Shown: piece by piece, positions 27,635-35,747 of the stretch
How the letters are laid out: the number at the start of each line of letters is the position of its first letter
Numbering within the stretch: the first letter of the stretch is position 1
Translations under genes and position numbers: made by a program
Notes under the pieces: model-generated
The model's input: the letters and a program-made list of their open reading frames with translations, nothing else
Databases searched by the model: none
Told to the model about the DNA's origin: nothing
Source: Rhizobium sp.
GTDB lineage: Bacteria; Pseudomonadota; Alphaproteobacteria; Rhizobiales; Rhizobiaceae
Length of the DNA stretch: 64,000 nt
Assembly (NCBI GenBank): GCA_002796995.1
Contig: PEKW01000003.1
Location: forward strand, 162,874 to 226,873
Reading direction: 5' to 3'

Positions 27635-27771
27635 TTCGCCCGTCTGCCCCTATCGCACAAACCGGACGGCACAAAAAGCCCGATCGCACGTGCTTTCGTT
27701 TCAAAGGCACGTCGCCTTGAGCCGCCCCTGCCTGCCAGCGGAGGAGGGGCCGAACTCCCGGCAGGTCGGGT

Positions 27772-27942
27772 TCACATGCCCTTGACGAGATTGCCGAGCA
27801 GCAGCAGCACGAAGGCGGCCGTCATGATCCAGAACGAGGGGATGGCCGCGAACGGCAGGATGTTGAGGAAGATCAACAGGGCCGCGATGGCCAGCAGAAC
27901 CGCGATGACGAAAATGGCCTGGGTGGGGCGGCTCAGATACAT
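27772..27942 (-). CDS. Small two-span membrane protein
   Basis: 56 residues from the ATG at 27940-27942, seven bases after GGAGC. Two hydrophobic helices (about residues 9-27 and 33-51: FVIAVLLAIAALLIFLNIL and FWIMTAAFVLLLLGNLV) with a short loop. No family recognised. An open frame continues to 28017 but that part is charged and unlike a membrane protein. It is separate from the TSUP gene by about 140 bases and divergent from the cbiX leader. Confidence 0.6.
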   Translation of the reverse strand: MYLSRPTQAIFVIAVLLAIAALLIFLNILPFAAIPSFWIMTAAFVLLLLGNLVKGM

Positions 27943-28103
27943 GTTTTGGTGCTCCAAATGCGTGGCCCTGGGCTCAGGACGACCTGATGAAATGCCGGGG
28001 AAGGGCATTTGTTCCATAGGGCCACAAATAACGCCTCCGTCCGATCCGGCGATCGGTCGCCCTGGTCCGAACGCGGATGGCCCATAGAATGGCGCAAACA
28101 GGT

Positions 28104-28132
28104 TTGACCTGATGGGGCCGACTGGCTAAAGT
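28104..28132 (+). promoter_or_regulatory. Promoter of the cbiX-cobHLIJM transcript
   Basis: TTGACC (28104-28109), a 17-base spacer and TAAAGT (28127-28132). The predicted start, about 28139, lies just before the first paired bases of the riboswitch-like leader. Confidence 0.65.
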
Positions 28133-28141
28133 TCTTGTCAT

Positions 28142-28270
28142 GTGCGACGGCGCCTGTTCGACAGGCTGGAAATAGTCCGGTGCGGCCGACCCAAGCAGGG
28201 GGCCAATTCCGGAGCTGTCCGTAAAGGCCATGGAGTCCTCCGTCAGGTGACGGGCTCCGGCGCTTCGTAC
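28142..28270 (+). ncRNA. Candidate compact cobalamin riboswitch (AdoCbl-variant-like)
   Basis: The leader of cbiX carries a run resembling the cobalamin-riboswitch core: GGAAATAGTCCGGTGCGG, then a short arm, then AATTCCGGAGCTGTCC, and near the 3' end GTCAGGTGACGGGC, which recalls the GTCAGGAGACCTGCC element. GTGCGA (28142-28147) can pair with TCGTAC (28265-28270) as the closing helix. The usual GCCACTG and CCCGCAACTGT blocks are absent, as expected for a reduced class. The cbiX ribosome site follows 17 bases later, so translational control is likely. Confidence 0.6.
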
Positions 28271-28299
28271 ATGAGGAAAACGAAGCAGGAGGCCTATTC

Positions 28300-29706
28300 A
28301 TGTCGGAAAAACTCGGAATCATGGTCTGCGGCCATGGCAGCCGCAACCAGAACGCGGCGCGCGAATTCGCGATCATCGCCGAGGCGCTGCGGGCCAGAAA
28401 CCCCGACATGCCGGTGGAATACGGTTATCTCGAATTCTGCAATCCGGTGATCTCGGCCGGTCTCGACAAGTTGCGCGCCGAAGGGGTGACCCGCGTGCTC
28501 GCCGTGCCGGGCATGCTCTTTGCCGCCGGCCACGCCAAGAACGACATTCCCTCGGTGCTCAACACCTACCAGGCGCAGAACCCGGGCATGGTCATCAATT
28601 ACGGCCGCGAACTCGGCATCGACCTGAAGATGATCCGCGCCGCCGGCGATCGCATCCAGCAGGCGGTCGATGCCGCCAATGCCGAACTCGGCTTCGTCGA
28701 CAAGCACGACACACTGCTCATGGTCGTCGGCCGCGGCTCGTCCGATCCGGACGCCAACTCCAACGCCAACAAGGTCATGCGCATGCTCTGGGAAGGCATG
28801 GGCTTCGGCTGGGGCGAGACCTGCTATTCGGGCGTCACCTTCCCGCTGGTCGAGCCAGGGCTCACCCATGCGGCCAAGCTCGGCTACAAGCGCATCATCG
28901 TCTTCCCGTATTTCCTCTTCACCGGCGTCCTGGTGAAGCGCATCTATTCCTACACCGACGAAGTGGCGGCGCGTCACCCGGAGATCCAGTTCGTCAAGGC
29001 GAGCTATCTCAACGACCATCCGCTGGTGCTCGACGCCTTCCAGGACCGGGTCAAGGAAATCCTCGAGGGCGCGGCGGTAATGAACTGCCAGATGTGCAAG
29101 TACCGCGAGCAGGTGCTGGGCTTCGAGGCCGATATCGGCCAGCCGCAGGAGAGCCATCACCACCATGTCGAAGGCATTGGCGGCGGCCTGGAAAACTGTC
29201 CGTGCAAGGGCGATTGCGACGCCTCCTGCCGCGACCCCGATTTCTGCAAGGAGCACGGCTTGCCCTGGACACCCGTTCATTCCCATGCCGAGCCGAACGA
29301 CCTCGAGCCGGCCTTCGACTACGCACCCTCGACCACGCTCGGCGGCAAGTATGGCCACCTGATGAACGCGGCCCCCGACGCCGAACTCGAGGCCGTGATG
29401 AGTGCACCCTCGAGCGGCAAGCCGCATGTCCACGAACACGGCCCGAACTGCGGCTGCGGCCATCACCACGGTCACGAGCACGGCCACGACGACCACCATC
29501 ACGACCATGGCCATGCCCATGAACATGACGATCACGCCCATGCGCACGGACATGACCATGACCACGACCATGGTCACAGTCACGGGCATGACCACGATCA
29601 TGCCGGCGGCCACTCGCACGACCATGGCCACCACGACCACCATCACGCCCCGTACCCGCATGCCGACCATCCGCTCGGCCCGAAATCGATGCAGAAGAAG
29701 AAGTGA
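28300..29706 (+). CDS. cbiX: CbiX-type cobaltochelatase with Cys-rich and His-rich C-terminal tail
   Basis: 468 residues; two-domain CbiX proteins are usually 260-310. Residues 1-260 hold the two chelatase half-domains, with MVCGHGSRNQNAAREF at the start and VVGRGSSDPDANSNANKVM in the centre, including the metal-binding histidines of sirohydrochlorin chelatases. Next come MNCQMCKYREQ and ENCPCKGDCDASCRD, eight cysteines in about 70 residues. The last 90 residues (about 377-457) are almost pure His/Asp/Gly with nearly 40 histidines. The tail could store or pass on cobalt. The gene heads the cbiX-cobH-L-I-J-M run, with a good GCAGGAGG ribosome site. Confidence 0.93.
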   Translation: MSEKLGIMVCGHGSRNQNAAREFAIIAEALRARNPDMPVEYGYLEFCNPVISAGLDKLRAEGVTRVLAVPGMLFAAGHAKNDIPSVLNTYQAQNPGMVINYGRELGIDLKMIRAAGDRIQQAVDAANAELGFVDKHDTLLMVVGRGSSDPDANSNANKVMRMLWEGMGFGWGETCYSGVTFPLVEPGLTHAAKLGYKRIIVFPYFLFTGVLVKRIYSYTDEVAARHPEIQFVKASYLNDHPLVLDAFQDRVKEILEGAAVMNCQMCKYREQVLGFEADIGQPQESHHHHVEGIGGGLENCPCKGDCDASCRDPDFCKEHGLPWTPVHSHAEPNDLEPAFDYAPSTTLGGKYGHLMNAAPDAELEAVMSAPSSGKPHVHEHGPNCGCGHHHGHEHGHDDHHHDHGHAHEHDDHAHAHGHDHDHDHGHSHGHDHDHAGGHSHDHGHHDHHHAPYPHADHPLGPKSMQKKK

Positions 29707-29740
29707 TGGGGCAGGCGGCACGATCGCTGGCGGGCATCGG

Positions 29741-29865
29741 CCCCTCATCCCCCTGCCGGGACCTTCTCCCCGTCCTGACGGGGAGAAGGAGGACGGGGCC
29801 TGGGCGGTGCCACACATCCCTTCTCCCCGCGAGCGGGGAGAAGGTGGCGGCAGCCGGATGAGGGG
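29741..29865. repeat. Family B palindromic element between cbiX and cobH
   Basis: 125 bp from CCCCTCATCCCCCTGCC to GCAGCCGGATGAGGGG, with two hairpins of the TTCTCCCCG/CGGGGAGAA type. Outer ends are inverted. It fills the gap between cbiX and cobH and ends 7 bases before the cobH start, so it must lie in the mRNA leader of cobH. Confidence 0.9.
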
Positions 29866-29872
29866 CGGTTTC

Positions 29873-30514
29873 ATGACGATCCTCGACTACATCCGCGATC
29901 CCGCCGAGATCTATCGCCAGTCCTTCGAGACGATCCGCGCGGAAGCGGATCTGGCGCGGTTTTCCGGCGGCATGGAAACGCTGGCGATCCGCCTGATCCA
30001 TGCCTGCGGCATGACCGATCTGACCGATGACATCGCCTTTTCCGCCGGCGCCTTCGAAGCCGGAGCGGCGGCGCTTGCCAAAGGCGCGCCCGTGCTCTGC
30101 GATGTCGAAATGGTCCGCCACGGCATCATCCGCCGCCTGCTGCCGGCGGAGAACGAGGTGATCTGCCTGCTCAACGATCCGCGCGTGCGCCCGAAGGCCG
30201 AGGCGATCGGCAATACCCGTTCCGCCGCCCAGGTCGATCTGTGGGACGAACATCTGGCCGGCGCGGTCGTCGCCATCGGCAATGCGCCGACCGCGCTGTT
30301 CCGCCTGCTTGAGCGGCTCGACGCCGGTGCGCCGAAGCCGGCACTGATCCTCGGCTTGCCGGTCGGTTTCGTCGGTGCCGCCGAAAGCAAGGAGGCACTG
30401 ATCGCCGACGGTCGCGGCATTCCTTTCATCGCCGTTCGCGGCCGGCGAGGGGGCTCGGCCATGGCGTCCGCCGCCGTCAACGCACTGGCCGGGGGGCTCG
30501 GCGCCAATGACTGA
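29873..30514 (+). CDS. cobH: CobH, precorrin-8X methylmutase
   Basis: 213 residues from the ATG at 29873 (an in-frame ATG at 29858 is within the repeat). The family start YIRDPAEIYRQSFETIRAEA is clear, as is the catalytic histidine in VLCDVEMVRHGIIRRLLP (about residue 82) and the glycine-rich GLPVGFVGAAESKEAL. The enzyme moves the C-11 methyl to C-12, giving hydrogenobyrinic acid. The stop overlaps cobL by 8 bases. No ribosome site other than repeat sequence precedes the start. Confidence 0.95.
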   Translation: MTILDYIRDPAEIYRQSFETIRAEADLARFSGGMETLAIRLIHACGMTDLTDDIAFSAGAFEAGAAALAKGAPVLCDVEMVRHGIIRRLLPAENEVICLLNDPRVRPKAEAIGNTRSAAQVDLWDEHLAGAVVAIGNAPTALFRLLERLDAGAPKPALILGLPVGFVGAAESKEALIADGRGIPFIAVRGRRGGSAMASAAVNALAGGLGAND

Positions 30515-31754
30515 CAGAACGGCCGAAACGACGCCCTGGCTCACCATCATCGGCATTGGCGACAACGGGCTTGCCAGCCTGACGCCGCAGGCGCAGGCGC
30601 TGCTGTGGCAGACGGAGACCATCGTGCTGGGCGAGCGGCTGGACAGCGTGCTGGAAGGCGCGCATCTGCCGGGCCTGAAACGCATTCTGACCTGGAGCGC
30701 CGGCTTCCGCGAGACGCTCAGCGAAGTGATGCGGCTGCGCGGCACGCCGGTCACCATCCTCGCAACCGGCGACCCCATGCATTTCGGAATCGGTGCGACG
30801 CTCAGGCGCTATGTCCCGGTCGAAGAAATGGTGATCCTGCCATCGCCCTCGGCCTTCTCGCTGGCGGCCGCGCGGCTCGGCTGGCCGCTGCAATCGGTGG
30901 CGCAGATTTCCCTGCATGGCCGCCCGCTCACCCATCTGAACCGCCACCTCCTGCCGCGTGCTCGCATCCTGGCGCTGACCTCCGATGCTTCGACCGTCAT
31001 TGCCGCCGCCGCCCTTCTGGTAAAGCGCGGCTTCGGTGCCTCGATGCTGTCGGTGCTGGAGCACATGGGCGGTGACGCCGAGCGGATCACCGTGATGACG
31101 GCGCAGCAGATGCTGGAAAATTCGCCGCCGCTGTCCGACTTCAACACGCTGGCGATCGACTGTGCCTCCGAATCGCCGCTGCTCTCGCCCGTGCCGGGCC
31201 TGCCCGACGAAGCCTTCCGCCATGACGGACAGCTGACCAAGCGCGAAATCCGCGCCGTCACCCTGTCGCAGCTCCAGCCCTTTCCCAATGCGCTGCTTTG
31301 GGACGTCGGCGCCGGCTGCGGCTCGATCGGCATCGAATGGATGCGCACCGGCATGGGCACGCGCGCCATCGCCATCGAGGGCAAGACCGAGCGCATTGCG
31401 ATGATCCGCGCAAATGCGGACGCGCTGGGCGTCCCGGATCTGGAGATCGTCGAGGGTGCGGCGCCCGACGCGCTCGAGGGGCTGGACGAGCCGGACGTGA
31501 TCTTCATCGGCGGCGGCATCAATCACGAGGGTCTGTTCGAGGCCTGCTGGGAGGCGCTGGCGCCCGGTGGCCAGCTGGTCGCCAATGCCGTGACGATCGA
31601 AGGCGAGGCGCGCCTCGCCGACCTGCGCGGCGCTTTCGGCGGCGAACTGATCCGCCTCTCCGTCGCCCGCGCCGCCCCGGTCGGCCGCTATTGCGGCTGG
31701 AAGTCGCTGATGCCGGTGACGATCTGGTCGGTGACGAAAGGGGAGAACGCGTGA
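30507..31754 (+). CDS. cobL: CobL, precorrin-6Y C5,15-methyltransferase (decarboxylating)
   Basis: 415 residues in two parts. Residues about 10-210 are the CbiE-type tetrapyrrole methylase (LTIIGIGDNGLASLTPQA, then TPVTILATGDPMHFGIG). Residues about 235-410 are the CbiT-type SAM-dependent domain, with LWDVGAGCGSIGIEWMR and DVIFIGGGINHEG. The fused enzyme methylates C-5 and C-15 and removes the C-12 acetate carboxyl. It overlaps cobH by 8 bases; a family A element separates it from cobI. Confidence 0.96.
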   Translation: MTDRTAETTPWLTIIGIGDNGLASLTPQAQALLWQTETIVLGERLDSVLEGAHLPGLKRILTWSAGFRETLSEVMRLRGTPVTILATGDPMHFGIGATLRRYVPVEEMVILPSPSAFSLAAARLGWPLQSVAQISLHGRPLTHLNRHLLPRARILALTSDASTVIAAAALLVKRGFGASMLSVLEHMGGDAERITVMTAQQMLENSPPLSDFNTLAIDCASESPLLSPVPGLPDEAFRHDGQLTKREIRAVTLSQLQPFPNALLWDVGAGCGSIGIEWMRTGMGTRAIAIEGKTERIAMIRANADALGVPDLEIVEGAAPDALEGLDEPDVIFIGGGINHEGLFEACWEALAPGGQLVANAVTIEGEARLADLRGAFGGELIRLSVARAAPVGRYCGWKSLMPVTIWSVTKGENA

Positions 31755-31773
31755 CCGTTTTCGCCTTTCAAGA

Positions 31774-31965
31774 CCCCCTCTGGCCTGCCGGCCATCTCCC
31801 CCACAAGGGGGGAGAGACCCGTGCCGCCAACGTGCAAGGCGCCGGCCGGTCTCTCCGCGCTGACATTTCTCTCCGGGCATTGACCCATGACCCTCTGAAG
31901 GCGCGAGCGGTGCCGCGTGCCTGTCTCCCCCCTTGTGGGGGAGATGCCCGGCAGGGCAGAGGGGG
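31774..31965. repeat. Family A element between cobL and cobI
   Basis: 192 bp: left arm 31774-31815, right arm 31924-31965, loop 108 bases. The inner hairpins read CTCCCCCACAAGGGGGGAG here (ACAA in place of TCAA in the other copies). The loop is unrelated to other loops. Confidence 0.92.
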
Positions 31966-31995
31966 TATTTTTCAGAAGAGCGAGGGGCGATCCTC

Positions 31996-32745
31996 ATGAC
32001 CGGCAAACTCTACGGCCTCGGCCTTGGCCCCGGCGATCCGGAACTGATCACGCTGAAGGCGCACCGCATCCTGAGTGCAGCTCCGGTCGTCGCCTATCCG
32101 GCGCCCGATACCGGCCCGAGCTTCGCCCGTCAGATCGCCGCCGCGTATCTCAGCTTCCACCAGGTGGAGGTGCCGATCATTGTGCCCATGCGGGTCGAGC
32201 GGTTTCCCGCCCGGGAGATCTACGACGAAGCCGCCGAGACGCTGTCGCGCCATCTCGATGCAGGCCTCGACGTTGCCGTGCTGTGCGAGGGTGATCCCTT
32301 CTTCTACGGCTCCTTCATGTACCTGTTCGAGCGCCTGTCCGGCCGCTACGAGACCGAGATCGTGCCCGGCGTGTCGTCGATGATGGCGGCGGCGGCGGCC
32401 ATCGGACGACCGCTTGCGGCGCGCAACGACGTGCTTTCCGTCGTGCCGGGACCGCTCGACGACGAGACGTTGAGGAGCCGGATCGACGCCGCCGGTGCCG
32501 TCGCCATCATCAAGGTCGGCCGTCATTTTCACCGCATCCGCGCGCTGATCGAGGCCATGGGGCTGACCGCCTGCGCCGGCTATGTCGAACGCGTCAGCCT
32601 GCCCGAACAGCGCGTTTTGCCGCTGTCCGCCGTGGCCGAAGATGTCGCGCCCTATTTCTCGATGATCCTGATCTACAAGGGCGGGGAGGGCTGGAATGCC
32701 TCGCTTGCCGCCGCAACGGCCCGCCATAACGGAATGAACCCATGA
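31996..32745 (+). CDS. cobI: CobI, precorrin-2 C20-methyltransferase
   Basis: 249 residues from the ATG at 31996; a longer frame begins inside the repeat at 31933 and is rejected. The tetrapyrrole methylase start GLGLGPGDPELITLKAHRIL is typical, with CEGDPFFYGSFMYLFERL and IVPGVSSMMAAAAAIGRPLA further on. It methylates C-20 of precorrin-2, the branch step into corrins. The stop overlaps the following cbiG-cobJ start by 4 bases. Confidence 0.95.
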   Translation: MTGKLYGLGLGPGDPELITLKAHRILSAAPVVAYPAPDTGPSFARQIAAAYLSFHQVEVPIIVPMRVERFPAREIYDEAAETLSRHLDAGLDVAVLCEGDPFFYGSFMYLFERLSGRYETEIVPGVSSMMAAAAAIGRPLAARNDVLSVVPGPLDDETLRSRIDAAGAVAIIKVGRHFHRIRALIEAMGLTACAGYVERVSLPEQRVLPLSAVAEDVAPYFSMILIYKGGEGWNASLAAATARHNGMNP

Positions 32746-34694
32746 CTCTCGCATCAGAACCCGCCGTCGTCATCCTGTCCGAGGCGAGCCATGCGCTCGG
32801 CCGCAGGATTGCCGACGCGATCGGCGCAAAACTCCACGGCGCCCGCGCCCGCACCGCGCATGTCGACATCGCCTTCGACGAGACAAGGGCGCATCTGACG
32901 GCGCTCTTTTCCGCCGGCCAGCCGATCGTCGCGGTAATGGCTTCTGGCGCGCTGATCCGCATGCTGGCGCCGCTGCTCGCCGACAAGCACACGGAACCGG
33001 CCGTGGTCGCCGTCTCGGAGGATGGCGCCTCGGTCGTCCCGCTGCTCGGCGGTCACCATGGCGCCAACGATCTTGCCCGCACCATCGCCGCAGCCTTCGA
33101 TGCCCATGCCGCGGTGACCACCGCCGGCGACGTGAAATTCGGCGTCGCCCTCGACCAGCCGCCGCAGGGCTGCGTGCTCGCCAATCCTGCGGATGCCAAG
33201 GCGGTGATGGCGGAGCTGGTGGCCGGGGCGAAGGCGCAGCTGGTGATCTCCTCTCCCCATCGGGGAGAGGGTGGCGCGGCAGCGCCGGGTGAGGGGGCGG
33301 CACCCGACAAGGCCGACCCTTCGGCCCCCTCATCCGGTCCTTCGGACCACCTTCTCCCCGCTGGGGAGAAGGGAAGTCCGCCGCTCGCCGCCTGGCTCAT
33401 CTCCTCCCGCATTCCCTTTGCCGCGGACGGCACCGTGACGTTGACGGTCACCGACCGCCCCAAACACGCCGGTCCGCTCGAACTGGTCTATCATCCGAAG
33501 ACGCTGGTGCTCGGCATGGGCTGCGAACGCCATGCGTCGAGCGAGGAAGCGATTGCGCTGGCCGAACAGGCGCTGGCGGACGGCGATCTGGCCTGGCAGA
33601 GCCTCGCCGCCATAGCCTCGATCGACGTGAAGGCGGATGAAACCGCGATCCACGACGTCGCCGCCCATTTCGGCGTGCCGGCCCGCTTCTTCCCCGCCGC
33701 GCGGCTGGAAGAGGAAGCGCCCAGGCTGCAGAACCCGTCGGAGATCGTCTTTGCCGAGGTCGGCTGCCATGGTGTCGCCGAGGGTGCGGCGCTCGCCGGC
33801 GTTGGCCCGTCCGGCGACCTCGTCTTCCCCAAGATCAAGTCGAAGGGCGTCACCGCCGCGATCGGCCATAGCGCCGCGACCGTCGATCCGGCCGCGATCG
33901 GCCGGGCCCGCGGCACCCTCTATGTCGTCGGCATCGGCCCCGGCGCCGACCAGTGGCGCTCGCCGGAGGTCTCGGCCATGGTCATGGCCTCCACCGATCT
34001 CGTCGGCTATTCGCTCTATCTCGACCTGCTCGGCCCGCTTGCCAGCGGCAAGACCCGCCACGATTTCGACCTCGGCAAGGAGGAGGCGCGCGTCGTGCAT
34101 GCCATGGAACTGGCGGGCGAGGGCAAGACCGTGGCGCTCGTCTGCTCGGGCGATGCCGGCATTTATGCCATGGCGACGCTGGTGTTCGAACTGTTCGACA
34201 AGGGCGGCATTTCGGATGCAGCGTCCCGTATCGAGGTGCAGGTCTCGCCGGGCATTTCGGCGCTGCAGGCGGCCGCCGCCCGCATCGGCGCACCGCTCGG
34301 CCACGACTTCTGCACCATTTCGCTCTCCGACCTCCTGACCCCCTGGGAGCATATCCAGCGCCGGGTCAAAGCGGCGGGTGAGGGCGATTTCGTCATCGCC
34401 TTCTACAATCCCGTATCGATGAAGCGCCGCACCCAGCTGGCTTACGCCCGTGACAAGTTGCTCGAATATCGCCCGGCCTCGACGCCGGTCATCCTCGCCA
34501 CCAATCTCGGCCGCCCGGGCGAGCATGTGCGCACCGTGCCGCTCGGCTCGCTCAATGTCGACGATGTCGACATGCTGACGGTGGTGGTCGTCGGCTCGTC
34601 GGAGAGCCGCACGGTCACGACCGGCGACGGCAAGACCTGGGTCTACACCCCGCGCGGCTATTCGGGGAAGGCGGAGAGCGGGATGAAGGCATGA
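32742..34694 (+). CDS. cobJ: CbiG/CobE-CobJ fusion with in-frame repeat insertion
   Basis: 650 residues. About 1-165 resemble the CbiG N-terminal and central part (VAVMASGALIRMLAPLL, then VVPLLGGHHGANDLA). About 170-211 are translated family B repeat (HRGEGGAAAPGEG and HLLPAGEKG). About 245-365 are a CobE/CbiG C-terminal domain (LGMGCERHASSEEAIALAEQ and TAAIGHSAATVDPAAIGRA). About 380-640 are CobJ, precorrin-3B C17-methyltransferase (LYVVGIGPGADQWRSPE, CSGDAGIYAMA and FYNPVSMKRR). The CobJ part does ring contraction and C-17 methylation. A CbiG part would hydrolyse the lactone on the anaerobic route; its role here is uncertain. The start overlaps cobI by 4 bases. Confidence 0.93.
   Translation: MTLASEPAVVILSEASHALGRRIADAIGAKLHGARARTAHVDIAFDETRAHLTALFSAGQPIVAVMASGALIRMLAPLLADKHTEPAVVAVSEDGASVVPLLGGHHGANDLARTIAAAFDAHAAVTTAGDVKFGVALDQPPQGCVLANPADAKAVMAELVAGAKAQLVISSPHRGEGGAAAPGEGAAPDKADPSAPSSGPSDHLLPAGEKGSPPLAAWLISSRIPFAADGTVTLTVTDRPKHAGPLELVYHPKTLVLGMGCERHASSEEAIALAEQALADGDLAWQSLAAIASIDVKADETAIHDVAAHFGVPARFFPAARLEEEAPRLQNPSEIVFAEVGCHGVAEGAALAGVGPSGDLVFPKIKSKGVTAAIGHSAATVDPAAIGRARGTLYVVGIGPGADQWRSPEVSAMVMASTDLVGYSLYLDLLGPLASGKTRHDFDLGKEEARVVHAMELAGEGKTVALVCSGDAGIYAMATLVFELFDKGGISDAASRIEVQVSPGISALQAAAARIGAPLGHDFCTISLSDLLTPWEHIQRRVKAAGEGDFVIAFYNPVSMKRRTQLAYARDKLLEYRPASTPVILATNLGRPGEHVRTVPLGSLNVDDVDMLTVVVVGSSESRTVTTGDGKTWVYTPRGYSGKAESGMKA
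33250..33374. repeat. Family B element inserted in frame in the cbiG-cobJ gene
   Basis: 125 bp with hairpins TCTCCCCATCGGGGAGA and TTCTCCCCGCTGGGGAGAA and the internal CCCCCTCATCCGG/GGGTGAGGGGG-type ends. It has the same 125-bp length as the intergenic copy at 29741. It is read through without a stop and adds about 42 codons between two CbiG segments. Confidence 0.88.
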
Positions 34695-34725
34695 GCTGTA
34701 TCGCCGCGACCGTCGGGTCCTTAGG

Positions 34726-34920
34726 CCCCCCCTCTGCCCTGCCGGGCATCTCCCCCTCAAGGGGGGAGATCGACCTGGGGTGGACCGCTCGCTCATACAC
34801 GACCTTGGCAACCGCAGTGCCTGACATGTTCTCCAATCTCTACGCCTGGATGGGGGTCAGCGGTGGCCACGACGCGATCTCCCCCCTTGAGGGGGAGATG
34901 CCCGGCAGGGCAGAGGGGGG
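34726..34920. repeat. Family A element between cobJ and cobM
   Basis: 195 bp: left arm 34726-34770, right arm 34877-34920, loop 106 bases. The arms read CTGCCCTGCCGGGCA where the cobN copies have CTGGCCTGCCGGCCA, with the pairing kept by compensating changes. It ends 30 bases before cobM. Confidence 0.92.
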
Positions 34921-34950
34921 TAACCCGCGGCACAACTTGAGGACAGCGAA

Positions 34951-35733
34951 ATGACCGTCTTTTTCATCGGCGCCGGTCCCGGCGCCCCGGATCTCATCAC
35001 CGTGCGCGGCCTGAGGCTTATCGAGCGCTGCCCGGTCTGCCTCTATGCCGGCTCGCTGGTGCCGGAAGAGATCGTGCAGGCGGCGCCGGAAGGCGCGATC
35101 GTCAAGGACACCGCGCCGATGCATCTGGACGCGATCGTCGCCGAGATGGAAGCCGCCCATGCCCGCGGCGAGGATGTCGCCCGTGTGCATTCCGGCGACC
35201 CGTCGATCTATGGCGCGATCGCCGAGCAGATGCGAAGGCTCGATGCGCTGAACATCCCCTACGATGTCGTGCCGGGCGTGCCGGCTTTTGCCGCCACCGC
35301 CGCGCGGCTGAAGACCGAGTTGACGCTTCCCGAGATCGCCCAGACGGTGATCGTCACGCGAACTGAGATGAAGGCGTCGTCGATGCCGGAATTCGAGACG
35401 CTGGAGATCCTTGGAAAGTCCCGGGCGACGCTCGCCATCCACCTGTCGATCCGCAACCTCACCCATATCCGCGATACGCTGACGCCCTATTACGGCGAGG
35501 ACTGCCCGGTGATCATCGCTTATCGCTCGACCTGGCCGGACGAACTTCTGATCCGCACCACGCTGAAGGACATGGCCGAGGAAGTGCGCAAGGCGAAGAT
35601 CACCCGCACCGCCCTCATCATGGTCGGCAAGGTCTTCGGCCATGTCGAATTCCGCGACAGCGACCTCTACAATTCCGAATTCTCCCACGTGCTGCGCAAT
35701 GTGGGAAAGAAGAAAAAGAAGGCGGATCAATAG
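34951..35733 (+). CDS. cobM: CobM, precorrin-4 C11-methyltransferase
   Basis: 260 residues, a tetrapyrrole methylase with start VFFIGAGPGAPDLITVRGLR and the CobM/CbiF blocks YAGSLVPEEI, VHSGDPSIYGAIAEQM and VPGVPAFAATAARL. It methylates C-11 of precorrin-4. Ribosome site TTGAGGACAG. It ends the cobH-L-I-J-M run; the C-terminus is Lys-rich (GKKKKKAD). The next gene, DUF1905, starts 14 bases downstream. Confidence 0.96.
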   Translation: MTVFFIGAGPGAPDLITVRGLRLIERCPVCLYAGSLVPEEIVQAAPEGAIVKDTAPMHLDAIVAEMEAAHARGEDVARVHSGDPSIYGAIAEQMRRLDALNIPYDVVPGVPAFAATAARLKTELTLPEIAQTVIVTRTEMKASSMPEFETLEILGKSRATLAIHLSIRNLTHIRDTLTPYYGEDCPVIIAYRSTWPDELLIRTTLKDMAEEVRKAKITRTALIMVGKVFGHVEFRDSDLYNSEFSHVLRNVGKKKKKADQ

Positions 35734-35747
35734 ATCGAGGACGGGCG

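Noticed and set aside
26769..27710. A 313-codon frame overlapping the TSUP gene in another frame.
   Set aside because: Arg/Pro/His-rich shadow; the hydrophobic TSUP frame is the real gene.
20435..34920. A CRISPR array suggested by repeated units in the cob region.
   Set aside because: The units are inverted pairs kilobases apart, not direct repeats with regular short spacers.
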